The notes under the pieces were generated by a model, which saw nothing but the letters and a program-made list of their open reading frames with translations, did no database searches and was not told the origin of the DNA. A stretch of 64,000 nt of DNA from an uncultured Eubacteriales bacterium (GTDB lineage Bacteria; Bacillota; Clostridia; TANB77; CAG-508), in contig CABUJR010000005.1 in the NCBI GenBank assembly GCA_902492015.1, forward strand, positions 1 through 64,000, written 5' to 3'. Both the position numbers and the translations under genes were made by a program. Each line of letters opens with the position of its first letter. Position 1 is the first letter of the stretch. This document shows, in pieces, positions 1 through 8,325 of the stretch.

Positions 1-95
1 TATCCACGCTCTAATGGTTCACATATGAATTTTGCATAATTCCTCTTATCGTCTGTCTCTACACATTCGATGTTTGGTTTTTCAAATTCAATCAT
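1..95 (-). CDS. rpoA: RNA polymerase alpha subunit, N-terminal fragment
   Basis: The first 31 codons of rpoA, cut by the left edge of the window. The translation begins MIEFEKPNIE and reaches EPLERG, the conserved start of the alpha N-terminal domain that assembles RNA polymerase. An AGGAGGTAAG ribosome-binding site lies just upstream (98-106). Its place after rpsD, about 100 bp away, is the usual Firmicutes alpha-operon order. Only the very start is visible, so nothing can be said of the C-terminal domain. Confidence 0.93.
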   Translation of the reverse strand, partial: MIEFEKPNIECVETDDKRNYAKFICEPLERG

Positions 96-195
96 TCTTA
101 CCTCCTAATATTGGTTACACATTAACCTATAAAATTTATATATTCTTACGTACGTATCCTAAGTATTCAAATTTTCTAAAATATAATATTATATA

Positions 196-825
196 TTAGT
201 TTTTAGAATATAACTCAACAATTAAATGTTCCTCAACTGGTAGATCAATTTCTTCTCTATTTACTGTTCTAAGAACTTTAGCACTTAAGTTTTTGCTATC
301 TAACTCTAACCATTCTGGAATTGGTCTTGTAGCTCCAGCTTCAACATTAGCTTTTATTACACCGTTATCTTTTCTATTTTCTCTAACAGCTATAACATCT
401 CCTGGTTTTACTAAATAAGAAGCAATATCTGTTTTTACTCCATTTACTTCTATATTTCCATGTGTTACTATTTGTCTAGCTTGTGGTCTTGAAACACCTA
501 AACCTAATCTATAGACAACATTATCTAATCTACTTTCTAATATTTGTAAAAGGTTTGTACCTGTTATACCTTTTTTATTAGAAGCCATTTCAAAGTATTT
601 TCTAAATTGTTTTTCACCTACACCATAGAATGATCTTGTTTTTTGTTTTTCTCTTAATTGTGTACCGTAATCAGAAAGTTTTGTTCTTTTTTGTCCATGT
701 TGTCCTGGAGCATAGTTTCTTCTTGTTACACTACATTTATCAGAATAACATCTTGTACCTTTTAAGAACAATTTTTGTCCTTCTCTACGGCATATACGAC
801 ATTGTTCGTCTTTATATCTTGCCAT
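196..825 (-). CDS. rpsD: 30S ribosomal protein S4
   Basis: Primary 16S rRNA-binding protein of the small subunit, 209 residues, the usual length. The N-terminus carries a Cys cluster (C-R-I-C near residue 10 and two further Cys by residue 31), typical of the zinc-binding S4 form, followed by the S4 RNA-binding domain (residues ~98-160, S-R-L-D-N-V-V-Y-R-L-G). An AGAGGTG site precedes the ATG. It lies between rpsK and rpoA in the alpha operon, where S4 often acts as the translational repressor in other bacteria; no S4 binding site was identified here. Confidence 0.97.
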   Translation of the reverse strand: MARYKDEQCRICRREGQKLFLKGTRCYSDKCSVTRRNYAPGQHGQKRTKLSDYGTQLREKQKTRSFYGVGEKQFRKYFEMASNKKGITGTNLLQILESRLDNVVYRLGLGVSRPQARQIVTHGNIEVNGVKTDIASYLVKPGDVIAVRENRKDNGVIKANVEAGATRPIPEWLELDSKNLSAKVLRTVNREEIDLPVEEHLIVELYSKN

Positions 826-873
826 TTGTTTAAATACACCTCTTTCTAAAAAATTCTTTATAAATTCCTTTTA

Positions 874-1278
874 TTATACTCTTCTTCTTTTTGGTGGTCT
901 GCAACCATTATGTGGTATTGGAGTAACATCTTTAATCATTGTTATATCCAATCCAGCTGTTTGTAATGATCTTATTGCAGCTTCACGACCTGCACCTGGT
1001 CCTTTAACATATACATCTACAGTTTTTAATCCATGTTCCATTGCTGTTTTAGCTGCTGTTTCTGCAGCTTGACCAGCTGCAAATGGTGTACTTTTTCTAG
1101 AACCTTTAAATCCTAATTCACCAGCGCTTGCCCAAGAAATAACATTTCCTTGTGTATCTGTTATAGAAACTATTGTATTATTAAAACTAGAATGAATATG
1201 AGCTGAACCTTTATCTATGTTTTTTCTTTCTCTTCTTCTGATACCTGTTTTCTTTGCGCTACTATTAGCTTTTGCCAT
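874..1278 (-). CDS. rpsK: 30S ribosomal protein S11
   Basis: Small-subunit platform protein near the mRNA exit region, 134 residues. It shows the family core F-N-N-T-I-V-S-I-T-D and the C-terminal G-C-R-P-P-K-R-R-R-V tail that contacts 16S rRNA. A GGGAGGT ribosome-binding site precedes the ATG. It follows rpsM by about 37 bp in the standard order S13-S11-S4-alpha. Confidence 0.97.
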   Translation of the reverse strand: MAKANSSAKKTGIRRRERKNIDKGSAHIHSSFNNTIVSITDTQGNVISWASAGELGFKGSRKSTPFAAGQAAETAAKTAMEHGLKTVDVYVKGPGAGREAAIRSLQTAGLDITMIKDVTPIPHNGCRPPKRRRV

Positions 1279-1315
1279 TTGGTATTTACCTCCCTTAAAA
1301 AATATTTTTTAATAT

Positions 1316-1681
1316 TTATTTTTTGCTTTTACTTACTAATTTTCTAGGACCTTTTCTTGTACGAGCATTAGTTTTTGTTCTTTGTCCTCTTACAGGTAGT
1401 CCTCTTCTATGTCTTATTCCTCTGTAGCATCCAATTTCTGTAAGTCTTTTAATGTTTAAAGCAACTTCTCTTCTTAAGTCACCTTCAACTTTAAATCCTT
1501 CCATAGCTTTTCTTATTTTTGCTACATCATCATCTGTTAAATCTTTTACTCTAGTATCTGGATTTACACCAGCTTCTTTTAAAATTTTTTGAGAACTAGG
1601 TAATCCTATACCATATACATAAGTTAATCCTATTTCTACTCTTTTTTCTCTAGGTAAATCAACTCCTGCTATACGAGCCAT
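1316..1681 (-). CDS. rpsM: 30S ribosomal protein S13
   Basis: Head protein of the 30S subunit, 121 residues, contacting tRNA and the 50S bridge. The start is set at the ATG giving M-A-R-I-A-G-V-D-L-P; an in-frame ATG six codons upstream lies within the GGAGGTG ribosome-binding site itself and is rejected. The helix-two-turn-helix and the basic C-terminal tail (R-K-G-P-R-K-L-V) are present. The gap to rpmJ upstream (1682-1895) is long for this operon and contains a hairpin and a possible promoter. Confidence 0.96.
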   Translation of the reverse strand: MARIAGVDLPREKRVEIGLTYVYGIGLPSSQKILKEAGVNPDTRVKDLTDDDVAKIRKAMEGFKVEGDLRREVALNIKRLTEIGCYRGIRHRRGLPVRGQRTKTNARTRKGPRKLVSKSKK

Positions 1682-1750
1682 AAATTTTTGCACCTCCATA
1701 AATTTTTAACTTTACTTACCTGTTGTTTTTTATTTTTAAACCTGAAATGT

Positions 1751-1780
1751 ATCATATTTATATACAATTATAAATATGAT
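1751..1780. repeat. Perfect 12-bp inverted repeat between rpmJ and rpsM
   Basis: Two 12-base arms (1751-1762 and 1769-1780) are exact reverse complements around a 6-base loop. No U-run follows on the minus strand, so it is unlikely to be a terminator. It would lie in the leader of rpsM and may affect mRNA stability or translation. Function unknown. Confidence 0.6.
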
Positions 1781-1803
1781 AGTTAATCTAAAAACAAAAA
1801 ACA

Positions 1804-1831
1804 TTTATATAAATACAATCATGAATATCAA
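1804..1831 (-). promoter_or_regulatory. Possible internal sigma-A promoter for rpsM-rpsK-rpsD-rpoA
   Basis: On the minus strand TTGATA (1826-1831) and TATAAA (1804-1809) are separated by 16 bp. The unusually long rpmJ-rpsM gap would suit an internal promoter, but such AT-rich DNA gives many chance matches. Confidence 0.35.
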
Positions 1832-1895
1832 AATTGACAGCCGCTCCATAATTGTATTAATATCAAAATTTAATAGTTTGGTTAATTTTAAAAAA

Positions 1896-2009
1896 TTATC
1901 CTTGTCTTTGTTTATGTTTTGGGTTTTCACAAATTACTCTAACAACGCCTTTTCTTTTGATTATTTTGCATTTTTCGCAAATTTTCTTTACTGATGGTCT
2001 TACTTTCAT
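1896..2009 (-). CDS. rpmJ: 50S ribosomal protein L36
   Basis: A 37-residue protein read directly from the minus strand. It begins M-K-V-R-P-S-V-K and contains the C-x2-C ... C ... H zinc-binding pattern of the zinc-type L36 (C-E-K-C, then C-E-N-P-K-H), ending K-Q-R-Q-G. A GGGAGG ribosome-binding site lies upstream. Position between infA and rpsM is the standard alpha-operon location. The zinc-binding form is the usual one in Firmicutes. Confidence 0.96.
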   Translation of the reverse strand: MKVRPSVKKICEKCKIIKRKGVVRVICENPKHKQRQG

Positions 2010-2118
2010 TTTCTTCCCTCCTAAAAAAATTATTTATCGGTATAAGTTAATTCCTTTATTACAGGATATGTACACACCTATATTTCCTATTAAGGAATGT
2101 TCCTTATTTTTTTACAAC

Positions 2119-2337
2119 TTATTTTGCTCTCCAAGTAATTCTGCCTTTTGATAAATCATATGGTGATAATTCTAATTTTACTTTATCACCTGGTAATATT
2201 TTAATATAATTCATCCTAAGTTTTCCTGATATATGAGCTAATACTTGATGCCCATTTTCAAGTTCTACTTTAAAATTAGTATTTGGTAATGTTTCAATAA
2301 CTGTACCTTCTACTTCAATTACATCTTCTTTAGACAA
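2119..2337 (-). CDS. infA: Translation initiation factor IF-1
   Basis: A 72-residue OB-fold protein that binds the ribosomal A site during initiation. It starts M-S-K-E-D-V-I-E-V-E-G and carries H-I-S-G-K-L-R-M-N-Y-I, the diagnostic central block. The start codon is TTG, preceded by a purine-rich AAGGGGGA site, and no in-frame ATG fits better. The next gene upstream is map, about 100 bp away, with a small imperfect hairpin in the gap (around 2360-2385). Confidence 0.96.
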   Translation of the reverse strand: MSKEDVIEVEGTVIETLPNTNFKVELENGHQVLAHISGKLRMNYIKILPGDKVKLELSPYDLSKGRITWRAK

Positions 2338-2439
2338 AATTCAATCCCCCTTATATTAACGCAAATAAGCCCTTTACAGGCTATTTGAACTATTTGATTG
2401 CTACCTTAGAGCAATAATCTAGAATATTATATATTATTT

Positions 2440-3210
2440 TTATAATATTGTCAATATTTTTGGTTCATTTTCTGTAATTAAAATTGTATTTTCATAGTGT
2501 GCAGATAAACTGCCATCTTGTGTTGCTATTGTCCAACCATCTTCTAATTCCCAAATATCTTCTCTGCCAGCCATTACCATTGGTTCAATGCATATAGTCA
2601 TTCCTTTTTCTAACCTTGGTCCTCTACCAGCTTTTCCTATATTAGGAACTCCTGGTTCTTCATGCATTTCTTTTCCTATTCCATGTCCTTGAAACTCTCT
2701 AACTAAGTTAAAACCATTTCCTCTTACATAAGTTTCTACTGCATGAGAAATATCTCCTACTCTATTTCCTGGCTTTGCATATTTTAGTCCTTCAAAAAAA
2801 GCTTGTTTTGTAACTGCAACTAATTCTTTTGCTTCATCACTACAATTTCCTATTAAAAAAGTTCTTGCAGCATCTCCATTATAACCATTTTTTAAAACAA
2901 CTAAATCAACACTTACTACATCACCCTCTTTAATTATGATGTCTTTTGAAGGTATTCCATGAATAACTACATCATTTATAGAAATACATAAAGTTCCTGG
3001 AAAATCTGGCACTCCTCTTACTCCACTTGGATAACCTTTTTGTGCAGGAACACCTCCATGCTCTTTTATAAATTTTTCTGCTAAGTTATCTAATTCTAAT
3101 GTAGACATTCCTGGCTTTATTATTTTTTCTATATAATCATAAGTTAGTGCTGTTATCTTACAAGCTTCTTTCATAAGCTCAATTTCTCTTTTTGACTTTA
3201 TACTAATCAT
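2440..3210 (-). CDS. map: Methionine aminopeptidase, type I
   Basis: Removes the N-terminal methionine from nascent proteins. The 256-residue sequence has the creatinase fold metal ligands in order: D in S-V-D-L-V, D in N-G-D-A-A-R, H in G-H-G-I-G, E in C-I-E-P-M and a final E in Y-E-N-T. The start overlaps the end of adk by 8 bp, with a GAGGG site inside adk, so the two genes are probably translationally coupled. The adk-map-infA order is standard for Firmicutes. Confidence 0.96.
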   Translation of the reverse strand: MISIKSKREIELMKEACKITALTYDYIEKIIKPGMSTLELDNLAEKFIKEHGGVPAQKGYPSGVRGVPDFPGTLCISINDVVIHGIPSKDIIIKEGDVVSVDLVVLKNGYNGDAARTFLIGNCSDEAKELVAVTKQAFFEGLKYAKPGNRVGDISHAVETYVRGNGFNLVREFQGHGIGKEMHEEPGVPNIGKAGRGPRLEKGMTICIEPMVMAGREDIWELEDGWTIATQDGSLSAHYENTILITENEPKILTIL

Positions 3211-3871
3211 TTTTTAATCCCTCAATTATATCTTTGGCAACATCTGTTCCCATTCTATTTATAGATATACTAATTTCTTCTGTTTTTAGTACACCTTTAT
3301 TTTTATAATACTCAACTAAAGGACTAGTTTTTTCTTCATAAATTTCTAGTCTTTTTCTTATTGCATCTGGATCTGAATCATCTGCTCTTTGTTTTAAAGG
3401 TGAACCACATAAATCACATATTCCTTCTACTTTTGGTGGATGTAATTTAGTATTATATGTTGCTTTGCAATCTTGATTTGTACAAACTCTTCTAGTTAAC
3501 ATTCTATCTATTATTTCTTCTTTTGGTGTTACAAGATTTATTACTAAATCAACTTTTTTACCTACTTTTATAAGAATTTTATCTAACTCTTCTGCTTGTT
3601 CTATTGTTCTTGGAAATCCATCTAGTATAACCCCATCTTTAGCATCTTCCCATGTTAATCTATCTTCTACCATTGGAACAGTTATATCATCTGGTACTAA
3701 ATTTCCTTTAGATATATATTTGTCTGCTTCAATTCCTAAAGGTGTTTTTTCACTAATATTTTTTCTAAAAATATCTCCTGTTGATATTTGTGGTATATTT
3801 AAGCTTTTACTTAATAAACCTGCAACTGTACCTTTTCCTGTACCTTGTGCTCCTAACATTATAATTACCAT
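3203..3871 (-). CDS. adk: Adenylate kinase
   Basis: Interconverts ATP and AMP with two ADP in the cytoplasm. The product is 222 residues, the long-lid form. The lid carries four Cys (C-x5-C ... C-x2-C in residues ~127-155), which should bind zinc. The P-loop reads G-A-Q-G-T-G-K-G-T, with Gln where most adenylate kinases have Pro. The start is the ATG after an AGGAGG site; an upstream in-frame TTG lies just ahead of that site. It overlaps map by 8 bp. The 213-bp gap to secY upstream contains a hairpin that may terminate the spc transcript. Confidence 0.95.
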   Translation of the reverse strand: MVIIMLGAQGTGKGTVAGLLSKSLNIPQISTGDIFRKNISEKTPLGIEADKYISKGNLVPDDITVPMVEDRLTWEDAKDGVILDGFPRTIEQAEELDKILIKVGKKVDLVINLVTPKEEIIDRMLTRRVCTNQDCKATYNTKLHPPKVEGICDLCGSPLKQRADDSDPDAIRKRLEIYEEKTSPLVEYYKNKGVLKTEEISISINRMGTDVAKDIIEGLKND

Positions 3872-4044
3872 AAAAATATCCTCCTTCAATTTATCAATTT
3901 ATACTAATTAAATCATAATTTTAATCACATATTATACTAAATATTTTATTTAATTTTTACATTTTTTATAAATATCAGTTAAATTTTTATTAAAATTTTA
4001 TGAGATATAATTATAATTTAATTAATATAAATCTATAAAAATCA

Positions 4045-4072
4045 TATATGGGTGGTTATAAAAACCACCCTA
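4045..4072 (-). terminator. Hairpin after secY, possible terminator or attenuator
   Basis: An 8-bp GC-containing stem (4050-4057 with 4063-4070, GGGTGGTT against its complement) lies just downstream of the secY stop. The U-run is several bases away from the stem, so termination may be partial. Confidence 0.5.
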
Positions 4073-4084
4073 TATAATTTAATT

Positions 4085-5410
4085 CTATTTTTCTAAAAAT
4101 CCTTTATAATGTCTCATTACTAATTGAGATTCTAGTTGTTGTACTGTTTCTAATGCAACACCAACTACAATTAATATTGATGTACCACCAAAAGAAATAT
4201 CTACACTTGAAAATCTCATTAACATTGGAAGGATTGCTATTAAACTTAAGAATAAAGCTCCAAACCAAGTTAATTTACCTAATATTGAAGATAAATATTC
4301 TGTGGTTGGTTTTCCAGCTCTAATTCCTGGTATAAATCCACCATTTTGTTTAATATTAGTTGCTACTTCTGCTGGATTGAATGTTGCATAAGTATAGAAG
4401 AATGTAAATCCTACTATTAATAATAGATATACAATAGCGTTTGCTAAAGAATATCCCCAAGCAACATTTGATGTAGATGTAGCTATTGAAAATTGATATA
4501 AACCTGCTAAAAATCCACTTCCACCGATTTTATCAGCTGCAAATATTTGAATCATCATAGCTGGGAATGTCATAAATGATGAAGCAAATATTACTGGCAT
4601 TACTCCTGCCATTGCTAATTTAAGTGGAATATGTGTATTTTGTCCACCATACATCTTTCTTCCAACAACTTTTTTTGCATATTGAACAGGTACTCTTCTT
4701 TCAGCTTGTTGTACAAATACAACACCTGCAACTAAAATAACTGCTCCTACAACTATTGCTAATGCTGTAACTATACCTACAGTACTTATTCCAGTTTCTG
4801 TTACAATTAAATTCCATAATGTAACTATACCTGAAGGTAATCTAGAAATAATACCAATAAAGATAATCATTGATATTCCATTACCAATACCTTTATTTGT
4901 GATTTGTTCTCCAAGCCACATTAAAATTGCTGTACCAGTAACCAAAGATATTACTACTATAGTTCCAGTTAAAAATCCTGGATTAATGAATATTCCAGAA
5001 GTACTATATGATATGTATATACCTATAGCTTCAATTAATGATAATAGTAAACTCATTAATTTTGTGTATTTGTTTATTTTTTGTTTTCCAGTTTCTCCAC
5101 CTTCCTTCATTAGTTTTTCTAATGAAGGAATAATCATAGCAAGTAATTGTATAACAATAGATGCTGTGATATATGGAGTTATTGTCATTGCAAATATTGA
5201 TAAATTTGAAAATGCACCACCAGAAATTGTATTAATTAATCCTGTTAAACTTCCTGTAGCTGATTGCATTTGCTCTCCAAGTGCAATCGTATCAACACCT
5301 GGAACTGTTATAAAACATCCAAATCTAAATATAATTATTAAAATTAAAGTATATATTAATTTTTTTCTTACTTCTGGGGTTTTCCAAGCATTTTTAATAG
5401 TCTTGAACAA
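4085..5410 (-). CDS. secY: Preprotein translocase subunit SecY
   Basis: Channel-forming subunit of the SecYEG translocon in the cell membrane, 441 residues with about ten hydrophobic segments. Family blocks include the N-terminal F-R-F-G-C-F-I-T-V-P-G-V-D, the plug region G-G-A-F-S-N-L-S-I-F-A, and the cytoplasmic loop G-I-R-A-G-K-P-T. The start is TTG at 5410, directly after the TAG of rplO. Its GAGGTGA site lies in the last codons of rplO, so translation of secY is probably coupled to L15. Confidence 0.96.
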   Translation of the reverse strand: MFKTIKNAWKTPEVRKKLIYTLILIIIFRFGCFITVPGVDTIALGEQMQSATGSLTGLINTISGGAFSNLSIFAMTITPYITASIVIQLLAMIIPSLEKLMKEGGETGKQKINKYTKLMSLLLSLIEAIGIYISYSTSGIFINPGFLTGTIVVISLVTGTAILMWLGEQITNKGIGNGISMIIFIGIISRLPSGIVTLWNLIVTETGISTVGIVTALAIVVGAVILVAGVVFVQQAERRVPVQYAKKVVGRKMYGGQNTHIPLKLAMAGVMPVIFASSFMTFPAMMIQIFAADKIGGSGFLAGLYQFSIATSTSNVAWGYSLANAIVYLLLIVGFTFFYTYATFNPAEVATNIKQNGGFIPGIRAGKPTTEYLSSILGKLTWFGALFLSLIAILPMLMRFSSVDISFGGTSILIVVGVALETVQQLESQLVMRHYKGFLEK

Positions 5411-5845
5411 CTAAATCACCTCAATCTTTCCACCTGCAGCTTCTATTTTCTCTGCAGCAGCTTTAGTAAATCTCTTTGCTTTAACTGTTAGTTTTTTCTC
5501 TAACTTTCCAGTAGCTAAAACAACTATTCCATCATTTATTTTTCCTATAATACCTTCTGCTAATAAACTTTCAGCTGTAACTTCTTTGCTTTCAGATTTG
5601 TTAAGCATTGTTAATGTTACTTCTGTATAATTTTTAGCATGGATATTTGTAAATCCTCTTTTTGGTAATCTTCTATATAATGGTGTTTGGCCTCCTTCAA
5701 AACCTCTTCTTACACCACCACCTGATCTTGCTTTTTGTCCTTTATGTCCTCTACCTGATGTTTTTCCAAGACCAGATCCAATTCCACGTCCAACTCTTTT
5801 TCTAGTTTGTCTTTTTACACCTGGTTGTAAGTTTCCTAATTCCAT
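5411..5845 (-). CDS. rplO: 50S ribosomal protein L15
   Basis: Large-subunit assembly protein, 144 residues. It shows the basic Gly-rich N-terminal half (R-V-G-R-G-I-G-S-G-L-G-K-T, G-H-K-G-Q-K-A-R-S) and the globular C-terminal half. A strong GAGGAGGTG site precedes the ATG. The gene upstream is rpsE directly: rpmD, which normally sits between them, is not present in the 109-bp gap. Confidence 0.97.
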   Translation of the reverse strand: MELGNLQPGVKRQTRKRVGRGIGSGLGKTSGRGHKGQKARSGGGVRRGFEGGQTPLYRRLPKRGFTNIHAKNYTEVTLTMLNKSESKEVTAESLLAEGIIGKINDGIVVLATGKLEKKLTVKAKRFTKAAAEKIEAAGGKIEVI

Positions 5846-5954
5846 CGATTTGCACCTCCTCTATTTGATCTCGTATTTTCGTTTCAATTATATCATTAAA
5901 AAATATAAATTCAAACATTTTAGAAATAAAAATTATTTTTTATTTAGTTTTTTA

Positions 5955-6443
5955 TTATAAAATTTCGCTAACTTTTTTTCCTCTTTTTTTAGCAACAGCT
6001 TCTACTGTTTGCATACTCTTTAGAGCTTCTAAAGTAGCATAAACAACGTTTCTTGGGTTGTTAGTTCCAAGAACTTTTGAATTAATATCTTTATATCCTG
6101 CAAGTTCAAGAACAGGTCTAACACTACCACCAGCTATAATTCCAGTACCTTCAGCACCTGGTTTTAACATAACTTTAGCACTTCCAAATTTACCAATAAA
6201 TTCATGTGGTATTGTTGTTCCTACTATTGGAACTGTTATTAAATTCTTTTTAGCTTCTTCAATAGCTTTTTTTATTGCATCTGGAACTTCAGCAGCTTTT
6301 CCATTTCCAACACCAATATGTCCTTGTTCATCTCCAACAACAACAACAGCGCTGAATCTGAATGTTCTACCACCTTTTACAACTTTTGCAACTCTATTGA
6401 TAGCAACTACAGTTTCTTTTAATTCTACTGATTTTTCTTCCAT
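5955..6443 (-). CDS. rpsE: 30S ribosomal protein S5
   Basis: Small-subunit protein at the mRNA entry site involved in decoding accuracy, 162 residues. It has the double-stranded-RNA-binding-like N-terminal domain (V-A-K-V-V-K-G-G-R-T-F-R-F) and the C-terminal S5 domain with G-A-E-G-T-G-I-I-A-G-G. An AAGGAGG site precedes the ATG. The gene lies about 29 bp after rplR. Confidence 0.97.
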   Translation of the reverse strand: MEEKSVELKETVVAINRVAKVVKGGRTFRFSAVVVVGDEQGHIGVGNGKAAEVPDAIKKAIEEAKKNLITVPIVGTTIPHEFIGKFGSAKVMLKPGAEGTGIIAGGSVRPVLELAGYKDINSKVLGTNNPRNVVYATLEALKSMQTVEAVAKKRGKKVSEIL

Positions 6444-6472
6444 GGGAATATTTTTTCCTCCTTCTTTTCAAA

Positions 6473-6832
6473 TTAGAAATTTAATCCTGCTTCACGAGCT
6501 GATTCAGCTAATGCTTTTACAACACCGTGATATATATATCCGCCTCTATCATAAACAACGTCTTTTATATTTTTTTCTAAAGCTTTTTTAGCAATTAAAG
6601 TACCAACTTCTTTTGCTGCTTCTATATTAGCTTTTTTTGTTTTTACTTCGCTATCTAATGTTGATACATATACTAGAGTTTCACCTTTTGTATCATCAAT
6701 AATTTGAGCGATTATATTTTTATTAGATTTGCTAACAGCAAGTCTTGGACATTCTGTTGTACCACTTATTTTAGTACGAACTCTAGCGTGTCTTCTTGCT
6801 CTTTCAGCTTTTCTATCTATTCTAGTAATCAT
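6473..6832 (-). CDS. rplR: 50S ribosomal protein L18
   Basis: 5S rRNA-binding protein, 119 residues. The basic N-terminus (R-R-H-A-R-V-R-T-K-I-S-G-T) and the C-terminal D-R-G-G-Y-I-Y-H-G-V-V-K-A-L-A block are diagnostic. An AAAGGAG site precedes the ATG. The gap to rplF upstream (6833-6958) contains a perfect 20-bp inverted repeat listed separately. Confidence 0.97.
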   Translation of the reverse strand: MITRIDRKAERARRHARVRTKISGTTECPRLAVSKSNKNIIAQIIDDTKGETLVYVSTLDSEVKTKKANIEAAKEVGTLIAKKALEKNIKDVVYDRGGYIYHGVVKALAESAREAGLNF

Positions 6833-6858
6833 TATTTTCTCCTTTCTAGGTTTTCTTA

Positions 6859-6922
6859 TAGGGGTATATTTAATCCCTCTTTTTTCAAGTATCTAATCTT
6901 TAAGGGATTAAATATACCCCTA
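6859..6922. repeat. Perfect 20-bp inverted repeat in the rplF-rplR gap
   Basis: Arms 6859-6878 and 6903-6922 are exact 20-base reverse complements around a 24-base loop. On the minus strand no U-run follows, so this is not a standard terminator. The hairpin would sit in the spc-operon mRNA upstream of the L18 ribosome-binding site and could be an RNase III site, a stability element or a protein-binding leader. Confidence 0.85.
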
Positions 6923-6958
6923 AAGTTTACTCTTATTTAACCTAATTTGAACACTATT

Positions 6959-7498
6959 TTATTTTTTACCAGCTTTACCTTCTTTACGTCTGATAACTTC
7001 TTCAGCATATTTAATACCTTTGCCTCTATATACTTCTGGTGGTCTTTTTGTTCTAACAACAGCTGCTGTTTGACCAACTAATTCTTTATCTATACCTTTA
7101 ACAATTATCTCGTTTGGTGTTGGTACATCAAAAGTAATTCCTGCTGGAGCTTCCATTTCAACTGGATGAGAATAACCTAAGTTTAATACTAAGTTATTTC
7201 CTTTTTTACTTGCTCTATATCCAACTCCATTAACTTCTAATTTTCTTTCAAATCCTTTAACTGTTCCTTCGATCATGTTGTTTAATAATGTTCTTGTTAA
7301 ACCATGTAAACTTCTGTTTTGTGGTTCATTATCTGGTCTAACTACTGTTATAACATTATTTTCAAGAGTAATTTTCATATTTTTATGAAATTCTTTTTCT
7401 AATGTTCCTTTAGGTCCTTTTACAGTAATTGTTTGACCGTTTATTTTTACTTCAACACCTTCTGGTACTGTAATAGGTTTATTTCCTATTCTAGACAT
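6959..7498 (-). CDS. rplF: 50S ribosomal protein L6
   Basis: Large-subunit protein near the GTPase centre, 179 residues. It contains the two repeated L6 domains, starting M-S-R-I-G-N-K-P-I and carrying the C-terminal signature around P-P-E-V-Y-R-G-K-G-I-K-Y. An AAGGAGG site precedes the ATG. rpsH lies about 100 bp upstream in the spc order. Confidence 0.97.
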   Translation of the reverse strand: MSRIGNKPITVPEGVEVKINGQTITVKGPKGTLEKEFHKNMKITLENNVITVVRPDNEPQNRSLHGLTRTLLNNMIEGTVKGFERKLEVNGVGYRASKKGNNLVLNLGYSHPVEMEAPAGITFDVPTPNEIIVKGIDKELVGQTAAVVRTKRPPEVYRGKGIKYAEEVIRRKEGKAGKK

Positions 7499-7600
7499 TT
7501 ATTTTTCCTCCTTCTTTAAATTTTCTGCCTTAGCTTAAATTCTTTTAAAGACATCTTAAATTTTATACTAATTTACTAATTTTAATTAAGCAATTTAAAA

Positions 7601-7999
7601 TTACCAGATATAAGCTAAAACTTCTCCACCTATACCTAATTCTCTTGCTTTTTTATCTGTCATAATTCCTTTTGAAGTAGAAATTAAAGCTATACCTAAA
7701 CCATTTAATACTTTTGGTAATTCATCTTTAGATGCATAAATTCTTAAACCTGGTTTACTAATTCTTCTTAATCCATCTATAACTCTATTACCTTTCTCAT
7801 CATATTTTAATGTTATTCTTATTATTCCTTGTACATCGCTTTCAATTTCTTCAAAAGATTTTATATAACCTTCTTCAAGTAAAGTTTCAGCAATAGCTTT
7901 TTTCATTTTTGATGTTGGAACATCAACTGTTTTAAATTTTTGGCTATTTGCATTTCTTATTCTTGTTAACATATCTGCTATTGGGTCAGTTGTATTCAC
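7601..7999 (-). CDS. rpsH: 30S ribosomal protein S8
   Basis: Primary 16S rRNA-binding protein and, in well-studied bacteria, the spc-operon translational repressor. The product is 132 residues, opening D-P-I-A-D-M-L-T-R-I-R-N-A and ending G-G-E-V-L-A-Y-I-W. The start is GTG, nine bases after a GGAGGG site. I could not identify an S8-type repressor site near rplE. Confidence 0.97.
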   Translation of the reverse strand: MNTTDPIADMLTRIRNANSQKFKTVDVPTSKMKKAIAETLLEEGYIKSFEEIESDVQGIIRITLKYDEKGNRVIDGLRRISKPGLRIYASKDELPKVLNGLGIALISTSKGIMTDKKARELGIGGEVLAYIW

Positions 8000-8046
8000 G
8001 TTTTTTTACCCTCCTTTTTCTAATATTTATAATTCATTTATTAATT

Positions 8047-8232
8047 TTACCAGCTTGCTTTTTTTACACCTGGAATTTCTCCCTTATGAGCTAATTCTCT
8101 AAAGCAAACACGGCATATACCATATTTTCTAATATAAGCGTGTGGTCTACCACATAATTTGCATCTATTATATTCTCTTGTTTTATATTTTTGTGGTTTT
8201 GCACATTTTACTTTTAATGATTTTTTAGCCAT
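8047..8232 (-). CDS. rpsZ: 30S ribosomal protein S14, zinc-binding type
   Basis: Small 61-residue S14 of the zinc (type Z) class, with the C-x2-C ... C-x2-C ribbon (C-K-L-C and C-R-V-C, residues ~24-43). This form is typical of Firmicutes; the ~90-residue zinc-free paralogue is not in this window. An AAGGAG site precedes the ATG. It lies between rplE and rpsH in the usual spc order. Confidence 0.96.
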   Translation of the reverse strand: MAKKSLKVKCAKPQKYKTREYNRCKLCGRPHAYIRKYGICRVCFRELAHKGEIPGVKKASW

Positions 8233-8325
8233 TTTTTTCTCCTTTCATAAAAATCATTTCTAATAGTTTACAATTTGCTACACAAGTTATTTAGTAACTT
8301 ATGCTACACATTCATAACCACTACT

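Noticed and set aside
1776..2151. Two plus-strand open frames across rpmJ and infA
   Set aside because: They are antisense to real ribosomal genes and have no start signals.
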